From positions 11,007,234-11,071,233 of the forward strand of contig NC_085059.1 in NCBI RefSeq assembly GCF_963662255.1: a DNA stretch of 64,000 nt. Direction: 5' to 3'. Positions 13,901 through 25,900 of this stretch are shown one piece after another; the stretch's first letter is position 1; the number at the start of each line of letters is the position of its first letter. Position numbers and translations under genes: made by a program. The stretch is from Cinclus cinclus (lineage: Eukaryota > Chordata > Aves > Passeriformes > Cinclidae). The notes beneath the pieces are model-generated. The model saw nothing but the letters and a program-made list of their open reading frames with translations. It had not been told where the DNA came from and made no database searches.

Positions 13901-16900
13901 TGGAAAAGGTAGGTTTAACTTGGATATAGGGAAGAAAATCTTGCCTGTCTGTGGTGAGGATTTTGACACACTGGTACAGGTTGTCCAGAGAAGCTGTGCT
14001 CTGCCCCATTACAGTATTCAAAGTCATCCTTTATTTTGGATGTTTAGTGAACGTGCAGGGTACTTGATGCCTTAGTTCAGTGTTTTTGTAAAATCTCAAG
14101 GATTGCTTCAAAGTGAAAGTGAGTGTTGTAAATCTGGTCATTTAAAAACAAACTCAATTTTCTGCAAGATTCTGTATACTTGCCTTATACTTTTCAGTGA
14201 CACATCTTGTTCAGTATTCTGAATTTAAACAGAAAAATAGTTTGCATTCTGGTTTAAGCTTTTAAAAAAGTGACTGAGCAACTACTCTGTAGAAACAGAG
14301 AATTTGAAACTATTTTTTGTCCCCTTCCATCTGTTTGGAAATGTATTTTCATGCCATTACATCATTTAAACTGTACTGAAGGAATTAGTGCAAGTGATTC
14401 CTATGTGATTCTGCTTTTTGTTGCTGGTATTTTGTTCTCATTCACTGTTGTCTTTTGTGTCAGCTCAGTGTGATGTCTGTGTTGCCATCCATTGCTGGCA
14501 GTAGAAACGTGTCCACAGGCATTGGGTAACTAATGGTATTACTAAACTATATTATTATTTTGTTAATACTATAGACTCAAATTGTGAAAAAACAATGTCA
14601 CATGAATTCACAAGAAAGAGAGAATAAATGCTGTAAAATGAGAATCTAGTTGATTTCAGCATATCATTTTCCTTAGTGTTCAGAAAGGGAGCTGTTAGAG
14701 ATTCTAATTAGACTTGTTGGTCACAGAATTTAATTTTTTTTTAAATTATCTACCTCAGACCATAAATCATTTGAACTGAGGACACTGAACTCTGTCTGAT
14801 TGATGTTTTCTTTGTAGGCTACAGAAAGTGAGATGGGAGATGTTGATTTAACGGGTCTTCCGGAAGCACCTGTAGACTCTGAAGATGAAGAAGAGGAGGA
14901 GGATGAAGATATTGACAGAACTTCTGATCCACTTCTAGGGCGAGATGTTGTCCGAGAGTGCCTTGAGAAAGAGCCTGCAGATAAAACTGATGATGACATT
15001 GGTGAGGAGAAAAAATACAGTAGTAAAATTTGCATACGGCTACTTCATATAACATATAACTTCAAGTAACCGGAAACTGTTTAATGAATTAATGTTCAGT
15101 GTATATCTTAATAATTGAATGATGTCTCATTTTGCTCTATTGATACTCTTAATTGAATTATATCTTCTCTTGCTATCTGAGAGAGTATTTGTTCTGAGAA
15201 TCCAAGTGCTTTGAACAGCAGTCTTTGTGGTGCTCAAGATGTGAGGTTTTACAGTTATTGTATGTGCTGATGTAATGGGATGGATAGCAAGGAAATTTTG
15301 ACTTCCCGAAGCTGTTGAAGTAGATATTAAATTGCAAAGAGAGAGCATACCATTACTGAGTATAGGTATACTTAACTGTAAACTGCAAAAGAGTTAAAAT
15401 TAAGATAATTTACTGCAGTGTTTAGCAAGAAATTGGCATGGATTTCAATAGCAAAATTTGCTTGCTGCGGTACTTCAGATTGCAATGGAAACATTTCATG
15501 CTCCTGTCTAGCTTATAATTACTGTACCTAGGGGTATTTTTAATTTTTCTAGATGTTTAAAGCTGAAGTGCTTTTACTCTTCGCTAGACTGCTGCCCTGA
15601 GAGTCAATCAGAGCACCAGCAAGGCTGTGGAGCTGAGTTCTGGCTGTTGATAACAGAGTGCACACTGGGCTCTTTTAGCCACAGGCTAAATGGGAAGTAT
15701 AACATCACTGAACAATTTTTGAATGAATGTAACTGGGGTTTAATATACTTGTGGAGAGTAAGGAATCCAAGGAAAGCCTGGACCTTGCAGTCATCATACC
15801 AATGTTTCCTTTGTCCAACAGAGCAATTATTGGAATTCATGCATCAACTACCTGCCTTTGCAAACATGACCATGTCTGTGAGGAGAGAACTGTGTTCAGT
15901 GATGATATTTGAAGTTGTAGAGCAAGCAGGAGCCATCATACTTGAAGACGGCCAGGAAGTAAGTCGCTGCTTCCAGAAGAAGTGTTAAATCATTCAGTAG
16001 TCAAGCTCCCTGGTGCCCTGAACATAGGTGCCCTGAACCACTATCTTGAAGTCTCTTCTCTCTTCTTGCTTGGATCAAGATATCTGGAATGGCATTTGCT
16101 GTTCATCCCTCCAAGAAGGGGTGAGGTAGACTCATCTCTGATAGTGACTAAATGGGTACCTAGGGACAAAATGTTCATTCTCACTAAATGGTAGAAATAT
16201 ATCATAGCAATTAGCCTATTTATTAAGAAAGCAAACTATTAATCAGCAGTTCTCCTTCCAGAATCAGTTCTGAAGTGAGTGAATAAAGCTGAAAAGCATT
16301 CCTTTTTCAGTCTCCATCTCTTGCCTTACAGTGCAGTTTTGGTGAATTAAATGTTGCAGAGTGGTGGTGACAGCAAACTGGGGGCTACAAGAATGGGCCT
16401 TTCTGAGATAAGAGCTTACAGAAGTTATTGAACCTTCACTTTTTTATTTTTTTTTTCCTTTCTCTAGCTTGATTCTTGGTATGTAATTTTAAATGGCACA
16501 GTAGAAATCAGCTATCCTGATGGGAAGAGTGAGAGTCTCTGTATGGGAAATAGTTTTGGGATTACTCCCTCTTTGGACAAACAGTACATGAATGGAGTGG
16601 TCAGAACCAAAGTAGATGATTGCCAGGTAAGGTTGCAGTTCTATATAACTACCTCTTATTTTTAAACATCTCTTAAAAGAAAACAGATTGGAAAAGGTCC
16701 AGAGAAGGCTACAAAGGTGCTCTGAGAGCTCCTCTGCAGTGGAGACAGACTGGAAGAGTTGGGGCTGTTTAGCCTGGAGATGGGGATAAGATGGGGATAC
16801 ATTCTTATGTTAGATACTTTAATTACTGTTGTTTTCCTTGGGGACAGTTTGTGTGTATAGCCCAGCAAGACTACTGGAGGATTCTGAATCATGTGGAAAA

Positions 16901-19900
16901 GAACACTCATAAAGTGGAGGAAGAAGGAGAAATTGTGATGGTAAAGGAACACAGGGAGCTGGATCGCAGTGGAACCAGAAAAGGACACATAGTTATCAAG
17001 GTGCATTTCTTTCTGTGCTTTCCATTAATCTATTAAAATTTTATTTATTAGTAAATAAATAACATTTCAGTTTGACTCTAGTATACATACTGAGTTTTGT
17101 CTGTGTCAGCTCAAAAACCTTGAGGGGAAGGATATGTATCACATTCCAAATTTACTGCCATTTCCACTCTCATAAAGTTACATACATTGTAACCTGTTCA
17201 ACAGATACATTGAGTTTTGTATTGGGAGCAGCCTTTGGAGTCTTTATGGCCTATGTTTTGGAATCTGAAAGAAGAACTTAAACTGCTTACTAAAAAATAG
17301 AATTAAGGGAAGTTACTAATTGTTTTAGCCAGGTGTTACCTATGCAAAAGGTCAGGACTGAGAGAAGCAGGAGGATTTGATTTAAACATGTTAGTGCGTT
17401 GTCTCCTGAGTTGTCTATAACTGAACTAACTTTCTGAAGGGATTATACTATCCACATGGGTTTATGTTGAATTGCTCTTTAGAGAGAAGTGTTGATGAGA
17501 GGTATCAATTATTTTCTCATTTGCTTTTTTAAGGCAACACCCGAGAGACTCATCATGCACTTAATAGAGGAACATTCTATTGTGGATCCAACCTACATTG
17601 AAGATTTTCTTTTAACATACAGAACGTTTCTACCAAGTCCTTTGGAAGTTGGAAATAAACTCTTGGAATGGTTCACAGTGGACAGCCTCAGGGATAAGGT
17701 TGGTTGGAGTTTAAGAGATTACTATTTTTGGTTAAAATATATTTAAATTGATCCCTTTTTATATTGCTGATAAACTAGGATAAATAAAACCAGGTTCCAC
17801 TCTATCTAACTGCATGCACATTTTTGAAAAACCTTGATAGTCAGGAACTTAAATCATACCAATTTGTTGGTTCTTAGCCAGTATTTTTGTGTTCTAGCCT
17901 TGAGCTGAGGAAGTCCAACATACTGTCAAAACACTAGATGTTTTGTATAGGAAGTTGTGCAGAGTCTGCTGTGGTTACTCCTTCTCTTCTTACCTCTTTC
18001 CCTGCTTTTCATTTTGGCAACTATTGGGTATTAATACAAGGAAGGTACAGAGGAGCATGTCATCAAACAAAAGCAGAAATTGTATAATTTTAGAAGAGAA
18101 ACTGCTATGGACTTCAATTTTTTTATAATATGGGTAGATAATATTGTTGTCAGATTGACTTTATCATGAATGGTAGTGACTCTGTAGCACCTACAGAAGC
18201 AATCTGAAGATTTAACTAAAATTTCTTGAAAGAAAGCTTTTTATTATCACAGCTAGAACTTTCTTTAAAGAAATCATTAGGATGCTTTAAAAAGAGATTT
18301 TCATGAACAGTGTCAGGAGGGCTTAGCTGAAGATGGATTTATGCACCAGTAGGTACTGGGTGATGTAGCCAGTATTTTTTAGGTATAAAAATACTTGGTT
18401 TTTAAATTTTTCACTTGCTTCCACAAATAAAGGGAAAGAGAAGATGATTTCAAGAGTAAATGTCTTTTTCATATCAGATACAGTAATATCATATCAGTAA
18501 TCTGCTTTGTGTTGTTCTGCCACATCCACGTATTCCTCTGTGTTTATAGATTAAAGCTTATAGGAGAAGAACCATAGGTACCTTTATGTATATCTATATA
18601 TAATTTATTTTTTTATTACAGGTTACCAGAGTAGTGTTACTGTGGGTGAACAATCATTTTAATGACTTTGAAGGAGATCCCTCCATGACTCGATTCCTGG
18701 AAGAATTTGAAAAGAACTTGGAAGATACGGTAGGAGCAAAAAAGAATGAGTGCCACATTTTCTAGTACTACATATTTCAATTTTCAAGTGTTACCAGTCC
18801 CTAACAGCTGTAGTCTCTAAGTGTAACAGTTAACAAGTGGCTTTTAACATTGGACATATTTGTTCCTAAGTATTAATTAGATATAAAGGCCAGATTAAAT
18901 AATGCCTATGGCACTCACTTAGGAACTTCTGCATTTCTGCAAAAGAGAACAAGGTTAATTTAGTAAGATCTGAAAATGGGGCGTCAGAAATCTATTTTCT
19001 GGCACCTGGGGTATTTTTCTTAACTGTTTTTCCATTTCTAATAAAGTAAACATTGCACTACATTTTGTGTCTTCTGTGTTAACAGAAAATGAAAGGCCAT
19101 CTCAGATTGCTGAATATTGCCTGTGCTGCCAAAGCAAAATGGAGACAAATCACCCTGCAAAAACCTTCCAGAGATTCTCCCCTGTTTTTCAGCCTTCTTG
19201 GAGGCAGTGACAAGGGGTTTGGTATTTTTGTAGAGACTGTGGAGATAGGCAGTAAAGCAGCAGAAGCTGGACTGAAGCGTGGTGATCAGGTAGAAACAAT
19301 TATGTTAATTTAAAATGTTCTGCTTCACCCACCTCTTGGTTGTTCTCAACAGAAATGTTATGCTGTGTACTAAAACCAAACCACTGGCAAGCATGGGAAT
19401 GCCACAGCTCAGCTTCTGTTTATATCTGTTAAGTGGGTTTCTATTAGTTTTCAAAATATGTAAAATATTTAAATATTCCAAAAACAGAATGAGAAAGGAA
19501 ACCAAGTTATGGTTATTTTTTGAAACTTTCTGATTGGAGATATGGTTACATTGAAACCATCAGATTGTTTTGTGGGATTGATTCTCACCTAATGTTTGAT
19601 CCCAGCTCCCTGAGGCAGGTGGAACAGTGACTGGTCACACTCAGTGAAAATGCAGCTTTCGAAGCGATACTAGCTCTGTGGTTCATGATCCACCATTTTT
19701 GATTAATTGCAGGAATGTAATGATACCACAGAAAATCAACTTATTTAAAGCATTTTTCAAGTAAAAATTGGAGTCCTGACTTACTTGCATCCTGATGTGA
19801 TGAAAATAGTTACTTTACATGGAATGTTTTCATTTGGTAGCTGCTGTAAAGATGATATGGTAATTTCTGGGAAGTTCTTACTGTGCCTGTATTATCACCT

Positions 19901-22900
19901 TTGTATTTGTAAGTCTGTCAGACAGATCTTCTAATAGTCAATATTTTATTTCTTAAAGATAATGGAAGTAAATGGACAGAATTTTGAGAACATTACTTTT
20001 GTAAAAGCTCTGGAAATCTTAAAGAATAACACACATCTCTCCATCACTGTAAAAACAAACATTTTTGGTGAGTAGACTTTATATATGATATATTTTTATG
20101 TGTAAACTCCACTCCTTCTGGTTTTATAAGTGCACTGGGGTTCCTCCTTTTTTTTCCCAACTTGCTCTTGAGGTGAGAAGTTGTGCAAAGGTCTCCTTGT
20201 TGTGCCTCTGTTTTCTTGGATAAGTTCTCAAATGCCAAGGGCTGCATGTTGAGTGGGGCAGAGCCAACACAGGCAGCTCTTCAATTCCTTGAGAAATTGT
20301 CAGATGACTGCTTAAGCTCATTTAGTGTCCCTCCATGCAATAGGGCTGAAACAAAGCCAAGGGATCTGGACCAAAATATTTTTGCCAAGAAACAACAAAA
20401 ATGTAAGACTGTGATTTTTTAAAAACTTTTTATAATGGCTGTAAGAATGAAAGGATAAATTACCTTTATAATCGAAAAGGGGATATAAAAAGTGGTATTG
20501 CATATAAATGTTGGCTTTTAATTGTCATCGTGAATATAAGCACCTAAATACCTCTTTAAAATCTCAGTCAAATCATCTGCTCTTTTTCCATAATCTTGTT
20601 CAGGCAACAGAATAACAAGTGCTAGAGAAAGAATGAGATTGTGCACAGGATAGCTCCATCCTCTACAGTTGTATCCATATCTTCTGATGGTTTTCTTTTC
20701 CTATTTCCCTCCTTCAGTTTCCTGCCCTTACTCGCTACTGATTTTCTTTTAAGTTAATATACTGTGTTTATCACTGTGCAGCTGAAAAGATTCAAGCCCT
20801 CAGCCGTTGCTTTTTAGCTTAGTACAAAAAAAGCTTGAAACAACCAGAGTCACCAGTGGTCCAGACTAATGTGAAATGATGTGAAGTGGAGCATCACTGT
20901 AACTGAGACATTGATAGGTTGTTCATATGTATTATAAATGTGAGCAACATGCATTTGCAAGTGGGTTCTAATCTCCTCCTGCTAGCTGTCAGAATGTCAA
21001 GGTGATTTCTCTGATAAATTTTAATAAATTAATATCTTGAAGCTTTTTTCAACAGCGATATTTATTATCCTAACTTTTTAATTGAGTGCTAAGTGCCTGG
21101 TACTGACTATGAGCAATTCCTGTTATACTGTTTAAATCCATACTGGAAAAGCTTGTAGCCTTAGCTTTTATTACACAACAGAAATGTACCATTTAATTGG
21201 ACTTTCTGTACAGAAAACCTTGGTTGCCTTGCTTATACAGACAATCTGGGTAATTTGCTTTTTCATTTCTGCATTCTTCCAGTATCACCCTATTTTGAAC
21301 TGAAAATACTGAATTTCTGACTTGAAAGATTTTTAAAAGATTTTTAAAGGATCTTTGAAGAAATAATTGATGCTGACAAGACGATTTTAGCATTTTTTCA
21401 CCTTATATATGTGGAAAGAAACAGAACAAAACCCCTATAATTTCCACAGAATTCTAGCTTTGAAAATGTCAGTGTGGGTTATAGGGTAGCTTAGTTTTAT
21501 AAATGCAATAAGGAAGTTTGATGCAGCTTCTGTTCAACAGTGTTAGTAGAAGTGAACAAAGACAGTTTGGGAAAAATACCAGGCTGTTTTGCAGTTAGCC
21601 TTGAAGAAGTATGTGCACTCCATTACCCAAAAGATGCAAACAAAAAAGCCAATAAATGCATAGTGCTTATTGCCCCGAATGTAGTGTTTCCTTATTCTCT
21701 CTCTGGGATGTGGGAAGCAAAAGGTTTGGGGGGAAAAGAAGAATTCATTGTGAAGTTCTGAGTGTGCAAGGGTTACTCACAACAACTATATCTTCTCTTG
21801 CAGTGTTTAAGGAGCTGCTCTGCAGGATAGGACAGGAGAAGAATGGAGTTCCACATATTCCAAAAATTGCAGAAAAGAAAAACAATCGTTATTCTATCCC
21901 AGATATGCCTGGAGATGTGGAACAGATGTTTCCCCGTGAAAAAGGAAACAAGAAAATGAAAGCAAACACTGTATCTGGTGGAAGAAACAGAATAAGGAAA
22001 ATTTTAGACAAGACCCGTTTCAGCATCTTGCCTCCAAAACTCTTCAGGTTTGTCAGACTCTTTTGTCAAAAAGTAATGGTTCCTTATTAGGTTGTGATAT
22101 TTTAATCATAGAATGATTGGAAGGGGATTGGGTTGAAAGGAAACTTAAAGATCTTAAAGACTATCCCATTCCAATCCCTCTCTACACCAGGTTTCTCCAA
22201 GCCTTGGACACTACCAGGGATGGAGCAGTCACAGCTTCTCTGGACAACCTGTGCCAGGGCCTCACTACCCTCACAGGGAGGAATTTTTTACTGCCATCTA
22301 CCTAAAACCTACCCTTCTTCAGCCTCAGGCCATTAAGACATACCAAATGCTCAGTATATCTAGTCATTATGTTCATGTTGCTTATGTTTTTTAAAAAATC
22401 ATGGCATCTGCCCATGAACGCAGAACAAGACCAAAATACCTTTTCTCTCCTGATGAACGCCTTCAAATCTTTTTCCCCATGCTTGTTTCGAAAGCCTGTC
22501 TACAGCATATAGTTAAAACAGCTGAACACCACTGTTTTTCTTAGATTCATTCATCCCAAGATGAATAGGTGGAGTTTAATGCAGATAATTGAACCAGAAC
22601 TGTTTTGCAGTGATGGCAGCGTGAGCCAGTCACAAGATGACAGCATCGTGGGGACACGGCAGTGCCGGCACAGCCTGGCCATCATGCCCATTCCAGGCAC
22701 CCTCTCATCTAGTAGCCCTGACCTGCTGCAGCCCACACCCAGTATTCTGGATTTCTCTAACCCTTCAGGTAAAATGGCAGCTTGAGGTTGATTTACAGGA
22801 TGGTTAGCAAGGCAGCTGCTGTCAGGGGGAAAATTGGAACTGTTACTAGCATCACTCCTGCTAAGTGCAGTTGCCTGTGCATCCTGTGGGCCTAACAGGG

Positions 22901-25900
22901 CCAAACTGGAGATGTACTGAAAATCTGCACTTCCTGAACCTCTCTTGCCTACGTTCTTTAGATAATGTGGGACTTACTTATTTTTTACAAAGGAATGTAT
23001 TTTGCCATTTCTGTGGGCCTTTAATTTACTGGAGTAAATTTGCTCTGGTGGAAGGAGATTGTCTTTCTTTGCTCCTTTCTCTGTGATGCTTTGACTTTTC
23101 CATCCTTCCATCTGTCAGTATATATTTTGTACAGTATTGTGGGTAGAACAGGACTAGCATGGTACCAGCACAGTGATGTTCATGTTTCATGTTTGACAAT
23201 TATATATATTCAACAGTATGTCTAAAATCCTAAAAAAATGTTTTGAGGTACGTGGTCTGGGCTTTCCTTGCTGTTGCTGTAGGAATACAGTTTAGGGTGG
23301 CTGCAGGAGGCATTTGTTGCAGTATGCAGCTGCCTGTAAACATGTCTAGTCAGAATCTTTTATCCCTATTTTAAGTGTAAGTTCTATATAATGACATAAT
23401 TCTGTAAAGTGCTTTTTGACTGTAACTTACGTTTACATAAACTTGCAGATTTCCCCTTTTAAAAGGGATGTGCACAGATACATCCTATCAGGTGCATAAA
23501 TGCCCATAGCAAAAAGTTCCCTTTTGCTGCAATTCCAGATCCTTGCTGTCTGCATGAGAGCTACACATTTTTCTAAAAAGTCTTCATTTAATACTATACA
23601 AGTTACTGCTTCATATGAAATAGTGCTAACTAGTTCATGTTGGATATAATTGCAGAATGATTTGGGTTGGTAAGGATCTTTAATAGTCATCTATTCCAAT
23701 CCCTCTGCTGTGGGCAGGGACATCTTCAGCTGGATCACTTAGCTTTACTTTAAGCTTGCTGTAACAAATATGCTGCCATGTTTGAGTGTCAGAGAAAACC
23801 AAATTATTTTTGACAGTGTACACTTGATAAGTTTTGTGTCTCAATCTTGATTTAGTGTTGATATGTTTTTTTTTTCTTTTTCTCCTGTCTGCAGCTGTTG
23901 GGTTTTACTGTAAGTATCCTCACGTAAAGCATCCTGTAGACCTTAATATTGCATGGCTTGCCTGTAAATTTAACACTATCAGACGTTGCACTAACAGAGT
24001 TATTGCTGTAAGGCATCAGATAGCCCTGTCCTCTGTAATTTTCTTTAGAACAAATTCATAGGTTCCTATACAGGCACATGCTCTGCTGAAGCTGAGACTT
24101 CCCATTTCTGCCCCCAGCACACTGAATGACCTTTGCCGGGTTCCTCTGCTTCTCTGTGGCCTTGCTTTGAAGGGATGAAGTTTCTTATATCTCTTCCATA
24201 GAACTGAAGTTTCAGGGGATAATAGTTTGAGATTTAATTTGTTCTTCTGTTGTACTTTATAACTAAAATTCTGTGCATGCCAACTTGATATGTGCTTTGT
24301 ATTGTCAAAATGAGCTGAATAATGCATTAAAAAAATTTAATTTAATAATTTAAGTTTACCTGCTTAAAAGCAAAGACCGTGAAGAAAGAAATGAGCCTGA
24401 AATTTATGTTTCCCTTATATGTTACAAGTTACACTGTGTGGGTTGCATGGTTCTATTGCTTTTTTCTTTTTTACTTTTTTCTCCCCAATTAAATTTCAGT
24501 TTTCAGTTTTCCACCTTGAGTGTGCTCTGGTTTTTAGGTATGCTGATACCAAAGTATAGATATTTCCTTATTCTGTTTCTTTACTATTACTTGTATGACT
24601 GTAGGCACTTCCCTAATTATTCAGTATATCATTTTCACCACTTTCACTCTGAAATAAAGTACAAAATACTTACTTCTCCCTTATATTGCCCCTAGTCACA
24701 TATATACTGAACTTCGCACATTCAGCTAGAACCCAGCTTCTGATGAGAATGTTCTGATAATGTGTTAATCATAATCATGAAACTGTTAGAGGAATTAGCT
24801 TTCAATCAGAATTTTTTTAGCCCATGTTTTCTTCCATCTTAAAATTTACTTAAAACTGATGTTGAGCCTTTCTTTTTTCCAGTGGGATGCTGGATCATAG
24901 ATTAGCTGCTTACTTTTTACCTTGAAATTCCTTCTACTTGTGCCCATAACACCTTGAAGTCCTGATGCAAGAAAAAGTAATCCCAAGGTCACTGCCCCCA
25001 AAGAACTTTGTTCCCTCTTTAAGCAGTGGATTTTGATGGAGGAAAATCAATGTATTGGGGTGAACAGCATCTAAAACTGTGCTCGGAGAGCTGCTGCCCT
25101 TCAGGGAGTTCCTGAAGGACCTGGATGCTCTGCCCAGCAGGATGATTAACTGGGCCCATTCCTCTTGGGCAGAGGGACACTTGAGCATCACTGGTGCTCC
25201 AGGGCAGGTCACAGGTCTCAATCCACAGATTTGGCACTTACACTGCATTTTTAAGGGCTGGACAAATAGCAGTGAGAGAAGGGAAGGGCTTCTTTAGGAG
25301 GCTGTTGCTTTAATGTTAGCTTTGCTCCCTGACTTCCCTCACTTGGCAATCTCTGATGCAGGAGTTACAGCACATCTGCATCCGGTGTGGTTTTGGAGAA
25401 CTTCAGACTCTGAAGCCTTGGCTGAGGGCTCAGCAACAGCCCCCCACCTTCTCAGGTCTCAGAAAAGTTATGAAGTTTTATTCTTTGGACTTCAGGGAAG
25501 GGAAAAACTGGGCTTCCCTGTCCTTGAAATTACTGTGCATTCTGACTCTTGCTTATTTTCTAAATAAGTTTTATTTTGAAAATCAAACTTTCTGTGATAG
25601 TTAATGGAGCAAATTATTTGCAGTCATCAAGCTGTGAATTGAACACACGTTTCTGTAAATATTTATTTCCTACTGTAGGTTGCTTCAGATAAAGCTGTTC
25701 TCTAATGCATTTATAATACATAGAACGTGCTATAAATAAGTACATCAGCCAGCTGATGGCAGCAGCTTAATTCCTTCAGGGGAGAGAACGAGCATAAAAG
25801 CTTGCGGCTAGTTCAGGGAGCAACCAAATCTCCTTTCCTCTTCATATCCTCCCAACCCAAGCCCATCCATCTGTACTTGGTGGCTTCCCATCCCTGGGAA

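Larger units (their letters stand above)
7993..14817 (+). other. RAPGEF6: RAPGEF6 intron 1 of window, 6.8 kb
   Basis: Largest intron in view. Contents: degenerate 171-bp duplication (9049-9320), GC-rich LTR-like insertion (9559-10266), AT-rich sequence to 13.4 kb, and a sense CR1 with internal deletion (about 13430-14035). No additional exon recognised. Confidence 0.8.
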
